64,000 bases of DNA from Saccharothrix luteola (GCF_020859565.1 NZ_JAJHUO010000012.1:85766-149765); one strand, 5' to 3'; shown: positions 44,775 through 54,039, numbered from the stretch's first letter. The notes: generated from the letters alone by a model not told the origin. Numbers and translations are program-made.

Positions 44775-44801
44775 CCTGGGTGCTCCTGGGAGAACCCTGG
44801 G
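44775..44801. promoter_or_regulatory. Three phased CCTGGG repeats
   Basis: CCTGGG occurs at 44775, 44785 and 44796, that is every 10-11 bp, upstream of the ABC ATPase start. Repeats on one face of the helix are typical of activator or response-regulator sites. Confidence 0.4.
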
Positions 44802-44875
44802 AATCCGACGCACCCGACCGTGCGCCGCGCACCGCCGCCGCGGCGCACTCACAGGGAACACCCAGACCGGAACTA

Positions 44876-44903
44876 GTGGTCGCGCCCGCTAGTTCGTCGG
44901 GGG
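44876..44903. repeat. IS left terminal inverted repeat
   Basis: Begins GTGGTCGCGCCCGC directly after a TA. Matches the right repeat over 28 bp with one mismatch. Confidence 0.9.
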
Positions 44904-44906
44904 TGA

Positions 44907-46061
44907 TCATGCTGTCGGTGGTTGTGGGGCGTGGCGGTCATGGCGGCCGATCCGTGTGAGCAGCCGGTTGAGGTCGTGGCGGGTGAAGGTCCAGTCGAAG
45001 GGCTGGGCGGTGGCGTTGTAGTGCTCCTGGAAGGACATCAGTCGTTCGGTGGCTTCGTCGAGGTCGCCGAAGTCGTCCGGGGTGAGCGCTTTGCGCTGCA
45101 CGGCGGAGAAGTAGATCTCCACCTGGTTCAACCACGAGGCGTGTACCGGTGAGCGGACCAGGTGGGCGTTGGGGAAGGCGTCGTTCATCCGGGCCGTGGC
45201 GGCCCAGTTGCGGTGGGACGCCCTGTCGTCCACGATCCAGAACACGCGGCGGGCGCCGGCGTAGGGCTCGGTGGTCATGACCTGGTCGACCAGACGGGAG
45301 AACGGGACGATGCCCGTGGTGGGCTCGCAGCGGCCGATCACACGGGCATGCCGGACGTCGTAGGCGGCGAAGTAGGCCGGCGTGCCGCCACGGGAGTATT
45401 CGGATTCCACCCGCATCGGCCGGTGGGCACCGGCGGCCAGGGTGACGTGGAGCCGGTACCGGGCCCGCACGCCGGGTTTCCCGTCCGCGCTGGGAACGAA
45501 GTCGTTCTCTCCCAACGGCTCACCCTCCCGGACGCGGGAGTACAGGTCGAGCACCCGGGCCGCCTTGACCGCGAAGTACGGATCGCGCGGAAAGATCCAC
45601 GACCGGTGCTGCCACGGCTTGATCGCGTCGGCGGCCAGCCGGCGGCGCACCGTGGATGCCGACACCCGCTTGCAGACGCCGCGGGCGACCGCCTCGCGGG
45701 CCGGCTCCGGGCAGCTCCACCGCGCCAAGGGCATGTCGCTCTGCGTGGGCGGCTCGCAGGCCGGTGCCTTGACCTCCGCCACGACCGCGGCCGGGAAGAC
45801 CCGCGGCCTCCCCACGCGCGGCCGGTCGGCCAACCCCGGCAGCCCTTCGTGGCGGAACCGCCTGCGCCACCTGCGCACCGTGTCCTCGAGGATCCGCAGT
45901 TCGCGGGCGATGCCGGCGTTGGACCACCCGTCGGCGGCGGCCAACACGATCCGGGCCCGCGGCACCCGGCGATGCTCGGCACGACCACTGCGCGCCAGAG
46001 CCTCCGGTGCCTGCCGATCCGCTTCGTCCAGCGTGATCGCATACGGGCTCCGCACGGCCAC
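44907..46061 (-). CDS. IS630-family transposase
   Basis: Transposase of 384 residues. An N-terminal HTH pair (GWSNAGIARELRILEDTVRR) leads to the DDE catalytic domain: first Asp in FVPSADGKPGVRARYRL, second Asp in VFWIVDDRASHRN, and Glu in LNQVEIYFSAVQRKAL. All three acidic positions are present and the frame is uninterrupted, so the copy may still be active. The ATG at 46061 lies inside the element's right half. Confidence 0.92.
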   Translation of the reverse strand: MAVRSPYAITLDEADRQAPEALARSGRAEHRRVPRARIVLAAADGWSNAGIARELRILEDTVRRWRRRFRHEGLPGLADRPRVGRPRVFPAAVVAEVKAPACEPPTQSDMPLARWSCPEPAREAVARGVCKRVSASTVRRRLAADAIKPWQHRSWIFPRDPYFAVKAARVLDLYSRVREGEPLGENDFVPSADGKPGVRARYRLHVTLAAGAHRPMRVESEYSRGGTPAYFAAYDVRHARVIGRCEPTTGIVPFSRLVDQVMTTEPYAGARRVFWIVDDRASHRNWAATARMNDAFPNAHLVRSPVHASWLNQVEIYFSAVQRKALTPDDFGDLDEATERLMSFQEHYNATAQPFDWTFTRHDLNRLLTRIGRHDRHAPQPPTA

Positions 46062-46116
46062 TCAATCCACCCACTCCAAGATCGACTACGGGAGTGGGAC
46101 GGTATCGGGCAGGATC

Positions 46117-46483
46117 GTGACCCATGGCCTCCCCGCCCGAGTCGACAAAGTCTCGCTGCGCCAACGCCTGCCGGCACGCGCCCGGGAACGCCGGCCCCGA
46201 CTGGCCAGCGTGCGGGTGCGCCACCACGGCGCGTTCGCCTACGTCACCGGCGACCTCGCCGACGGCACCACCCTGCCGCTGCTGCGGTCGCGCTACAACG
46301 GATCCGCCACCACCCGGGGCTTCGCCATCCACCGCGCCAGCCACAACGACTACGGGAATTCGATCCTGCCCAGCGGACACCCCTTCGGCACACCACAGGA
46401 AGCCCTCGACTGCGCCTGTGGGCTCTACCTCAACGACATCACCGCCTGGCGCCAACCCCCGACGAACCAGCGGGCGCGACCAC
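46117..46483 (+). CDS. IS passenger ORF, unknown function
   Basis: Rightward frame divergent from the transposase. It encodes a plausible domain with GAFAYVTGDLADGTTLPLLR, LRSRYNGSATTRGFAIHRAS and PFGTPQEALDCACGLYLND. Similar small proteins accompany other actinobacterial IS630 elements. It starts at GTG 46117 without a strong ribosome site. No stop lies inside the element, so the end given is the IS edge and the frame runs on into DNA antisense to the SGNH gene. Confidence 0.55.
46456..46483. repeat. IS right terminal inverted repeat
   Basis: Ends in GGGCGCGACCAC before a TA; reverse complement of the left repeat except one base. Confidence 0.9.
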
Positions 46484-47754
46484 TAGGTGGTGGTGAGCAG
46501 GTGCGCCGGCACCGCGTCCGCCAACGCCCGGTAGCCGGTGGGGTTGAGGTGCAGGTGGTCGCCGCTGTCGTAGGCGGCCCGGAGCCTGCGTGGTTGGGCG
46601 GGGTCGCGGACGGCCTGGTCGAAGTCGATCACGGCGTCGAACCGGCCACTGGTGCGGATCCAGGTGTTGACCGCCTGCCGGGCCTGGTCGTGGTGGCCCG
46701 CGGCGTCGTCGTAGCCGTTGCCCCCGAACGGTGTGAGCGTGGCGCCGTGGACGCGGATGCCCTGGGCGTGGGACTGGACGATGATCTGGTCGTAGGCGTC
46801 GATCAGTTCGGCGGCGACCTGGCGCTGACCGGCGTCGGTGGCGGGGGAGCCGCCGATGTCGTTGACGCCCTCGAAGACCACCAGCCACGCGATCCCGCTC
46901 TGCGCCAGCACGTCGCGGTCCAGGCGGGACAGCGCGGTCGGGCCCAGGCCGCCCCGGAGCACGCTGTTGCCGCCCGCGGCCTGGTTGATCACCGCGACGT
47001 CCGCGGTGTCCGGCTGGGACTGGAGCCGGGCCAGGAGCTGGTCGGGCCAGCGGTCGTTGCCGTTGGTGGTGGAACCCCGCCCGTCGGTCAACGAGTCGCC
47101 GAGCACGACCGCGGCGGCCGCGGTCGGACCGGACAGCACCTCGACGCCGCTGAGGAAGTACCAGTGGTCGGTGGGTGTGGAGCCGGACATCGCGTCGGCG
47201 CGGACGTGGTTGCCGGCCAGCAGGTGCGAGGTGGTGCGCGAGCCGGGGTGCGAGGTGATGCTCGTGGACGCCTGTCCTTGTGCCAGGTAGGTCGTCACGG
47301 TCAGGTTCGCCTGGGCCGCGAGGGGGAAGGAGATCGGGTCGGAGACCGTTTGAGCACCCTTCTGGATGGTCGTGGACGTCTTGCCGTGGAACGTGACCTG
47401 GCGCGATGTGCCCGGCTCGACGGCGTTCACGCCGGCCTGGCCGCCGCGCGGCTGGGCGACGGTGACGGCGGTGATGGGCAGCGGCGCGCCGCCGAAGGCG
47501 TTGGAGAACCGCAGCCTGAGCTGGTCGCCGCCGACGGAGACGTGCACGGTCTGGCGCAGGGTCGCGTTGGCCATGACCACGCCGTTCTGGGTGAACGGCG
47601 CGGGGGGCATGTTGGACGACTCGGTCAGCTGGGGCATCGACGCCCACGTGTGCACCCAGCGTTCGGCGGACGCCGGCGCCGAGCCGATCGCCTGCGACGC
47701 CACCACGAGGGCCGCCGCGGCGGCCAGCCCGATGATCGACGAAGTCCTGCTCAT
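46483..47754 (-). CDS. Secreted SGNH/GDSL esterase
   Basis: Exported SGNH hydrolase, 423 residues. Signal peptide (IIGLAAAAALVVASQAIG, cleavage after ASA), an N-terminal beta-sandwich, then the SGNH core: nucleophile Ser in VVLGDSLTDGRG, Asn in FEGVNDIGG, and the His in DHLHLNPTGY. In this operon it probably removes acetyl or other esters from xylan. The ATG overlaps the GH115 stop. Its TAG stop coincides with the IS insertion site: bases TA are the duplicated target and the preceding C comes from the IS end, so the stop is preserved. Confidence 0.87.
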   Translation of the reverse strand: MSRTSSIIGLAAAAALVVASQAIGSAPASAERWVHTWASMPQLTESSNMPPAPFTQNGVVMANATLRQTVHVSVGGDQLRLRFSNAFGGAPLPITAVTVAQPRGGQAGVNAVEPGTSRQVTFHGKTSTTIQKGAQTVSDPISFPLAAQANLTVTTYLAQGQASTSITSHPGSRTTSHLLAGNHVRADAMSGSTPTDHWYFLSGVEVLSGPTAAAAVVLGDSLTDGRGSTTNGNDRWPDQLLARLQSQPDTADVAVINQAAGGNSVLRGGLGPTALSRLDRDVLAQSGIAWLVVFEGVNDIGGSPATDAGQRQVAAELIDAYDQIIVQSHAQGIRVHGATLTPFGGNGYDDAAGHHDQARQAVNTWIRTSGRFDAVIDFDQAVRDPAQPRRLRAAYDSGDHLHLNPTGYRALADAVPAHLLTTT

Positions 47755-50700
47755 GACCCCTCCTTCGCCCTGCCGGTCGTGCAGGTCGGGGCCAGGCCGG
47801 TGCCGACGCCCGTGCCCTGGAAGCCGAACTCGGTGGACTGGCCGGCGGCGACGCGGCCGTTGTAGCTCGCGTTGGTCCACCGGACGGTGCCGGTGTCGCC
47901 GTCACGGTGGGCGTTCCAGGCGTTGGTGACGGTCGCGCCGGGTGGCAGGGTGAGCGTCACGGTCCAGCCGTCGACGTCGGACGACCCGGCGGCGACCTTC
48001 ACGGTGGCGGTGAAGCCGCCGTTCCACGAGTTCGACGACGCGGACGCGGTGCACCCGGCCGGACCGCCCGGCGTCGTGGTGGTGCTGGTCGGCGTGGTCG
48101 TCGTCGGATCGTCGGGTGAGGCCCGGTGGCTCTCCGGTGGGCCGAGGTAGCTGTACTTCAGGCCGCCGGTGTCGACCACCAGTTTCTGCAGCACGGCCGT
48201 GGGGTCGACGGCCCAGAACTTCAGGGTGTGCACGCCGGGGGACGAGACGGTGAACGTGGTCGACGTGCGGTTGACGGCCTCCAGGGCGTTCATCTCCCAG
48301 CCCTTGTTCATGGCCGTGTCGTCGGACCCGGTCGCCGTCGTGATGTTCACCGTCTTCGGCGCCTGGTCGTCGATCGACATCGCGTACTCGACACCGGCGC
48401 CGGGGCGGACGTTGTTGCGCGGTGACAGGTAGGCCCACACCGTGACCGGTCCGGTCGTGGTGAGGGTGACCTGGTACTCCAAGCGCGCGCCTGCGCCGCC
48501 CGGTGTCTGGTCACGGGCGGTCACCGGGCTGGGTCGCATGCCCGACCCGGTGCGGCCGATGCCGGGCAGGTGCGACCACGAGACGCCGTTGCCGTCGACG
48601 GCCCTGGTGTAGTGGTCGGCCTCGATGGAGACGTAGCCGTTCGCCTCCACGAAACCCTCCTGCGGCGCGGCGGGCTTGTTCACCACCGCCTGCACGGTGA
48701 CGGTGCGGCCCGCGCCGGTGACGGTGATCGGCACCGTCGTCTTCCCGGCCGGTGCCCGGGACCAGTCCACCGTGAACGTGGCACGGGTCTGCTTCGTGAC
48801 GGTGCCACTGGCCGGGGTCGCGGTCAGCCACGGCACGGACGGCGTGATCCGGTAGGTGAACGCGGCGGCACCCCGGTTGAACACCTCGACGTGCTGGGCG
48901 GGCTGGGTCTGGTACGGGCTGAACTCGGGCAGCACCGGCTGCTCGGTGGCGTTGGGCCACCAGTTGAGCGATCCGTCGATCGCCACGCCCATCGACGCCG
49001 CCGACGGCACGGTGACGCGCTGCACCGCCGGGTAGATCTGGTCGGGCTCGGGCGGTTCCTGCCAACTGGCGTTGTTGCCGTACCGGGCCTTGTCGCCGTA
49101 GCCGAACTTGGTCTGCGTCTGCCAGCCGGTCCACTTCCCGCCGGCGAGGGTGTTGTTGTAGTGGTTGGACATCGCCACGTCGTCGACCAGGCGTGCCTCG
49201 GCGGTCGCGGCGAGGTCGTTGGTGGCCGCCCGGCCTTGTGAGGCGTACCAGCGGTTGAGGAACTGCGCCCTGCGCAGGGCGTACAGGTTGGCGGTGGCCT
49301 TCGCCGGGTAGAGCACGAGCTGGTGGTAGGCGTCCTGGTCGGCCGCGGGCAGCGTGCGGCCCACCGCTTGGGCCCGGGCCGCCAACGCCTCCCACTCCGC
49401 CGTGACCCGGTCCAGCTCGCCGTAGTTCTCGATGCTGTACGGGGTCATCGCGTCGTCGGTGGTGATCGCGCCGGCCGCGTTCCTCGTGTAACGCCGGTTG
49501 GTCGCCTCCGGCTTGCGACGCGCCTGGAGCTGTCCGTACGCGTGCAGCACGTCGGCGATCGCGGGCGCGGCCTGCTCGCCGAAGTTCTGGGCGGCGTACT
49601 GCCGGGTCCACTCCTCGACGCCGTCGGCGGGGATGGCGGCGGGGTTCCAGGCGTAGTCGAGGAAGAACTGCGTGGGCGCCTCCTCGTTCTTCAGGTCGCC
49701 GACGTTGACCACCCACAACCGGTCGATGCCGCTCTGGTACGACAAGTCCAGCTGCTCGCGGGTGTTGGCCAGGTTGATCGTGTCGACCCACTTGTAGTTG
49801 CGTCCGCCGCCGACGTAGTCGAAGTGGTAGTACAGGCCGTACCCGCCCGACCGCGGCGCCAGTGCGGGGTCCGGGACATTGCGCATGTTGCCCCAGTTGT
49901 CGTCGGCGAACACCACCGTGACGTCGTCGGGCGGGCGCATGCCGCGGTCCCAGTAGCGCTGGACTTCCTTGTAGAGCGTGAAGACCTGCGGGATCCGGTC
50001 GAGCGGTGCGCTGCTCTCGCGGTCCAGGATCCGGCGTTGGCTCGCGATGATGCCCTGCATGAGCTCGACGCCGTCGCCGTCCGGCAGGCTGGTGTCGCCC
50101 TCGCCGCGCATGCCCAGGGTCACGACGCCTTCGAACTTCTCCCGCTCCATGCGCTTGATGCCGTCGGCCCAGTAGTTCTCCACGGCGGTGGCGTTGCGCA
50201 CGAAGCTCCACTCGCCGTTGCCGCCGTAGCGGGTGGGGTTGCGCTTCCACTCCTCGATGCCGCGCATCATCGGGGCTTCGTGCGAGGTGCCCATCACGAC
50301 GCCGTACCGGGTGGCGGTGGCGTGGTTCTCGGGATCGTCCTCGGCGAACGCCCGGCCCCACACCGCGGGCCAGAGGTAGTTGGCCTTGAGGCGCAACATG
50401 GCCTCGAAGACCTTCTCGTAGTACAGCCGGTTCAACCCACCGGCCTGGCCGGGCGCGAGGCCGGGGCCGAACGTCGCCCGTGCCCACCGCCCGGTGGAGG
50501 GGTTCTCGTCGTTGATGAACACGCCCCGGTACTTCACGGCCGGCGTGCCCTGGGAGTGGCTGCCCGGGCGGACGTACAAGGCGCTGTGCTTGCGGGCCGG
50601 CACGTCGTCGAAGTAGTGCCACGGCGACACCCCGATGCGCCGCGACACGTCGTAGACGCCGAAGATCGTGCCCCGCTGGTCGCTGCCCGCGATCACCAGC

Positions 50701-51149
50701 GCCCGGCTCACCCCCGCCACGGGGTTCTCGACCACCTGTTGCAGCGAGGTCTCCCACTTGCCCCGGATCCGGGTGACGTCGAGCTTCCCGGCGGACACCA
50801 ACCCGTCGATCAGCGCGCTGCGGCCGAGGGTGCCGACCAGCACCACTTCGCCGGACGTCGGCGTGCCCGTGGAGACGGTCGGCCGCACGCCGGTGACGCG
50901 CTCCACGTCGGTGCGCAGGTCGTCCACCACCCGCACCACGCCCGGGTAGTCGCCGCCGCTCACGAACACCGGCGTGGCCCTGCCGTTCGCGGCGAGCGTG
51001 AACCCGCCGTCCACCGGGGCGAACGAGATGTAGTCGCCCTCGGCGGCGGCCGACGCGTCCGGTGCGCGGGCGGTCATCACGACCGCCGGCGCCACCGTCG
51101 CGAGGACGACCAAGCCGAGGAGCGCGGACACGACCGGTGAGCGGCTCAT
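47751..51149 (-). CDS. Secreted GH115 alpha-glucuronidase with CBM2
   Basis: Large exported glycosidase, 1132 residues. Signal peptide (VVSALLGLVVLATVAPAVVM), then a GH115 catalytic region with FINDENPSTGRWARATFGPG, LRLKANYLWPAVWGRAF and VVMGTSHEAPMMRG, family hallmarks. A helical middle, an all-beta domain, a Thr-rich linker (DDPTTTTPTSTTTTPGG) and a C-terminal CBM2 (CTASASSNSWNGGF ... GLAPTCT) follow. GH115 removes (4-O-methyl)glucuronic acid from xylan; the CBM binds the polymer. Start and stop overlap the neighbouring genes (ATGA each side), so it is in one operon. Confidence 0.9.
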   Translation of the reverse strand: MSRSPVVSALLGLVVLATVAPAVVMTARAPDASAAAEGDYISFAPVDGGFTLAANGRATPVFVSGGDYPGVVRVVDDLRTDVERVTGVRPTVSTGTPTSGEVVLVGTLGRSALIDGLVSAGKLDVTRIRGKWETSLQQVVENPVAGVSRALVIAGSDQRGTIFGVYDVSRRIGVSPWHYFDDVPARKHSALYVRPGSHSQGTPAVKYRGVFINDENPSTGRWARATFGPGLAPGQAGGLNRLYYEKVFEAMLRLKANYLWPAVWGRAFAEDDPENHATATRYGVVMGTSHEAPMMRGIEEWKRNPTRYGGNGEWSFVRNATAVENYWADGIKRMEREKFEGVVTLGMRGEGDTSLPDGDGVELMQGIIASQRRILDRESSAPLDRIPQVFTLYKEVQRYWDRGMRPPDDVTVVFADDNWGNMRNVPDPALAPRSGGYGLYYHFDYVGGGRNYKWVDTINLANTREQLDLSYQSGIDRLWVVNVGDLKNEEAPTQFFLDYAWNPAAIPADGVEEWTRQYAAQNFGEQAAPAIADVLHAYGQLQARRKPEATNRRYTRNAAGAITTDDAMTPYSIENYGELDRVTAEWEALAARAQAVGRTLPAADQDAYHQLVLYPAKATANLYALRRAQFLNRWYASQGRAATNDLAATAEARLVDDVAMSNHYNNTLAGGKWTGWQTQTKFGYGDKARYGNNASWQEPPEPDQIYPAVQRVTVPSAASMGVAIDGSLNWWPNATEQPVLPEFSPYQTQPAQHVEVFNRGAAAFTYRITPSVPWLTATPASGTVTKQTRATFTVDWSRAPAGKTTVPITVTGAGRTVTVQAVVNKPAAPQEGFVEANGYVSIEADHYTRAVDGNGVSWSHLPGIGRTGSGMRPSPVTARDQTPGGAGARLEYQVTLTTTGPVTVWAYLSPRNNVRPGAGVEYAMSIDDQAPKTVNITTATGSDDTAMNKGWEMNALEAVNRTSTTFTVSSPGVHTLKFWAVDPTAVLQKLVVDTGGLKYSYLGPPESHRASPDDPTTTTPTSTTTTPGGPAGCTASASSNSWNGGFTATVKVAAGSSDVDGWTVTLTLPPGATVTNAWNAHRDGDTGTVRWTNASYNGRVAAGQSTEFGFQGTGVGTGLAPTCTTGRAKEGS

Positions 51150-52570
51150 GAGCGGACCTCGTAGGTGACCAGGGAGCGAGCGGGGATCGTGGACGTGAAC
51201 GCGCCGCCGTTGATGGTGACGGGGGTCTGCGCGGCGGTGTTGTTCGAGCCGTTGGTGAGGTGCGGGACGGCCTGCGTGCCGATGTCCGTGCCGCGCAGGG
51301 TGACGGGCACGGAGACGGCCGAGCGGGTGGTGTTCAGCGCCACGACGGCCAGCGAGCCGTCCGCGTTGCGGAACGCGGCCACCTTCACGTCGGCGTCGGC
51401 GGCGGTGGCGGAGACCCTGGTGGCGCCGGGGCGGATGTAGCGGCTGTAGTTGGCCAGCGCCCACAGGCGCGACGAGGTCTGGAACGAGTCGCCGTTCAGC
51501 CGGATCAGCGGCGAGTTGGCGGTGCTGTTCGCCGCGCCCCACCAGTGCAGGAACGCGCTCACGTTCGCCGAGGTCAGCGCGGTCATCGTCCGGTCGGCCC
51601 AGGTGAAGCCGGAGCCGGCCGACCCGTCGTCCCACGCGGTGGTGAACGGGTCGAAGTTCGCCCACTCGGTCATCCACGTCGGCTTGGCCGCCTGGGTGAA
51701 CGGCGTAGTGGGCGGGGAGCTGTAACCGTGCCTGCCGGCCACGTCCAGCGCGGAGAACGCCGCACCGTCCCGGGCGATGGTGTTCACCATGTCGTTGCCG
51801 TGCCGCCAGCCCATGGCGTCGCAGCACACGATCTCGAGGTCGAGGCCGTTGGCGCGCAGCCGCGAGTCGAGCACCTTGACGAAGTCCGCCGCCTGCGCGC
51901 CGTTGACGATCATGCTGGAGTACGTGGTGGTGAGCTCGGGCTCGTTCACGAAGCCCAGGTGCGTGATCGGCACCCCGGAGTCCCGGTTGAGCTGCACGTA
52001 CTTGACCAGGTAGTCAGCGTAGGCCCGCCGCCAGTCGCCACTGGCGCAACTCGCGCCGGGCATGCCGCACAGCGTGCCGCCATCGACCTCGCTGCCGTTG
52101 GTCTTCATGTAGCCGGGCGCGCTCCACGCGTCGGCGTAGATCGTGCGCACGCCGTAGGCCAAGGCTTGCTTGGACAGCCACACCTGACCGCGGTCGGTGC
52201 CGTCCCACCGCCACGTCGGCGTGGCGCTCGGGCCGCTGGGGGCCGTCGGCGCGATGGTGTTGGCCGCGCCGGAGTCGATCAGGTTGCGCAGGATGCTGAA
52301 ACCCGCGCCCCGGCTCCGGTCGAACAGCAGGTCGAGCACCTCGCGCTGGTTGGCGGCCGACAGGCCCAGCGCGCCGCCGAGCACCTTGGCCTGACCGAAC
52401 GCCTGGGAGAAGCCGAAACCGTCGACGCGCTGGTACGTGGTCGCGGTGTCCACCGTGACCGCGGTGGCCGCCCAGGCGACCGGCGCGCCGACCGGCGTCA
52501 CGCCCGCCGCCACGACCAGCGCCGTGGCGACGGCGCGCAGCCGTCGCCGTTGGAACACCGTCCGGAACAT
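51146..52570 (-). CDS. Secreted GH30 xylanase-like enzyme
   Basis: Exported GH30 endoglycosidase, 474 residues. Signal peptide (VATALVVAAGVTPVGAPVA), core start YQRVDGFGFSQAFGQA, acid/base Glu in GFVNEPEL and nucleophile Glu in TWMTEWAN, then the C-terminal beta side domain. Pattern is closest to xylan-acting GH30; subfamily uncertain. It leads the operon with GH115 and SGNH esterase, fitting glucuronoxylan breakdown. The ATG at 52570 has a GGAGGGACG ribosome site. Confidence 0.87.
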   Translation of the reverse strand: MFRTVFQRRRLRAVATALVVAAGVTPVGAPVAWAATAVTVDTATTYQRVDGFGFSQAFGQAKVLGGALGLSAANQREVLDLLFDRSRGAGFSILRNLIDSGAANTIAPTAPSGPSATPTWRWDGTDRGQVWLSKQALAYGVRTIYADAWSAPGYMKTNGSEVDGGTLCGMPGASCASGDWRRAYADYLVKYVQLNRDSGVPITHLGFVNEPELTTTYSSMIVNGAQAADFVKVLDSRLRANGLDLEIVCCDAMGWRHGNDMVNTIARDGAAFSALDVAGRHGYSSPPTTPFTQAAKPTWMTEWANFDPFTTAWDDGSAGSGFTWADRTMTALTSANVSAFLHWWGAANSTANSPLIRLNGDSFQTSSRLWALANYSRYIRPGATRVSATAADADVKVAAFRNADGSLAVVALNTTRSAVSVPVTLRGTDIGTQAVPHLTNGSNNTAAQTPVTINGGAFTSTIPARSLVTYEVRS

Positions 52571-52681
52571 CGTCGTCCCTCCGAATCGCTCCCGCCCGTT
52601 GCGGAAGTTAGGGACGCGGAGCGGGGGAGGGCAACCACGGCGACCGTGCGGAGAATGGGGACCAGAGGACGAGTCCGCAGG

Positions 52682-52695
52682 TCGAAAGCTTTCGA
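52682..52695. promoter_or_regulatory. LacI-type operator of xylan operon
   Basis: Perfect 14-bp palindrome TCGAAAGCTTTCGA, 112 bp upstream of the GH30 start and between it and the LacI-family gene. The GAAAGC/GCTTTC core is usual for LacI-type sugar regulators in actinobacteria. A weaker partial copy (GGAAACGCTTCGG) lies at 52704-52716. Confidence 0.7.
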
Positions 52696-52757
52696 TCAAC
52701 TGTGGAAACGCTTCGGGACTTCACTCGTTCGGCGCAGCCGGATTTCGGTATGTGGAC

Positions 52758-54017
52758 TCACTTCGGCGGCGCGGTGCTGTCGCGGACGATGAGGGTGGTG
52801 GCCAGCTCGACCCGGGCCTGGTCGGGCGTCCGGCCCGCGGCCAGGGCCAGGACCAGCTCGGCGGCGGCGGCGCCCATCTCGACCATCGGCTGCCGCACGG
52901 TCGTCATCGGCGGCCCGCACCAGCGCACGGCCGGTATGTCGTCGAAGCCGACCACGCTGAGGTCCTCGGGGATGCGCAGGCCCGCCTGCCGGGCCGCCTC
53001 GTAGACGCCGAGCGCCTGGAGGTCGTTGCCGCACAGCACGGCGGTGGGCGGGTCGGGCAGCCTCAGCAGCTCGCGGGCGTGGTTGAACCCCTCCTCGAAG
53101 GCGAACCACTGCCCGATGCGCACCAACCGGTCGTCCAGCGGCACGCCGTGCTCGGCCATCGCCGCCCGGATGCCGCCGAGCCTGGCCCGCGCGCACATCC
53201 GGTCGGGCGGACCGGCGATGACGGCGATGCGCTGGTGGCCGAGGGAGAGCAGGTGCCGGGCCGCCGCGATGCCGCCGCTCCAGTTGGCCGCGCCGACCGA
53301 CGGCACCGAGTGCTCCGGCTCGCCCGTCGGGTCCAGCGCCACCAGCGGGATGCCGCTCGTGGCCAGCAGGCCGTGCTGCTCGCTGGTGAAGCCGAGGTGC
53401 ACGACGACCACGCCGTACGGCTGCCGCGACAGCAGGTCGTGCGCCCACGACCGGCCGGTCGCCGACTGGCGCGCGGCGTCGGTGAAGCCGACGGCCAGCC
53501 GGTGCGTGCCCGCGACCCGCTCCACGCCGTGCATGACCTCGACCGCCAGGTAGCTCTGCATGCCGAAGAAGACGACCTCCACGTTCGGCGCCCGCACGAC
53601 CGCCTCCGGCCGCCGGTAGCCGTGCTCGCGCAGGGCCGCCTCCACCCGCCGCCGGGTCGTCGCCGCCACGCCCGGACGCCCGTTGAGCACCTTCGACACC
53701 GTCGGCGCGGACACACCGGCCAGCCGCGCGACCGCCGCGACGGTCAGCTCGCCACGCCTGCGCCCACGCGGCCGTGCGTTCGCGAGCGGACGCTCCCTGG
53801 CCTGCGGGTTCCGCATCGCGTCCACCTCGTCGAGCAGCCGGGTCCGGACCGACTCCGCCTCGCGGTCGGCCGCGGGACCGGCGGGCACCGTCTCGGTCAG
53901 GTAGCGCCGCTTGCCCGAGCCGGGGTCGACCCCGGCGTACACCCGCACCCGCAACGACCCGCTCGGCAGCCGTTCGACCTCGCCACGCGCCTGCCGCCGT
54001 GCACCGGGAGTTCCCAT
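52758..54017 (-). CDS. LacI regulator with integrase-like N-terminal domain
   Basis: LacI-family repressor of 419 residues, about 80 longer than usual. Residues 13-70 resemble the arm-type DNA-binding domain of phage tyrosine integrases (GEVERLPSGSLRVRVYAGVD and EAESVRTRLLDEVDAMRN). The LacI HTH then begins at about residue 91 (LTVAAVARLAGVSAPTVSKV), followed by the periplasmic-binding-like sensor (SYLAVEVMHGVERV; VVGFDDIP). It sits upstream of the xylan operon on the same strand and most likely controls it through the palindrome at 52682. Confidence 0.87.
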   Translation of the reverse strand: MGTPGARRQARGEVERLPSGSLRVRVYAGVDPGSGKRRYLTETVPAGPAADREAESVRTRLLDEVDAMRNPQARERPLANARPRGRRRGELTVAAVARLAGVSAPTVSKVLNGRPGVAATTRRRVEAALREHGYRRPEAVVRAPNVEVVFFGMQSYLAVEVMHGVERVAGTHRLAVGFTDAARQSATGRSWAHDLLSRQPYGVVVVHLGFTSEQHGLLATSGIPLVALDPTGEPEHSVPSVGAANWSGGIAAARHLLSLGHQRIAVIAGPPDRMCARARLGGIRAAMAEHGVPLDDRLVRIGQWFAFEEGFNHARELLRLPDPPTAVLCGNDLQALGVYEAARQAGLRIPEDLSVVGFDDIPAVRWCGPPMTTVRQPMVEMGAAAAELVLALAAGRTPDQARVELATTLIVRDSTAPPK

Positions 54018-54039
54018 GGAGCCAACGGTACCGAAAATA

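Larger units (their letters stand above)
44876..46483. mobile_element. IS630-family insertion sequence
   Basis: 1608-bp element with 28-bp terminal inverted repeats (44876-44903 and 46456-46483, one mismatch) and TA dinucleotides at both outer edges (44874-44875, 46484-46485), as expected for Tc1/mariner-IS630 TA duplication. It holds a leftward transposase and a rightward passenger ORF. It lies exactly at the stop codon of the SGNH gene. Confidence 0.9.
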
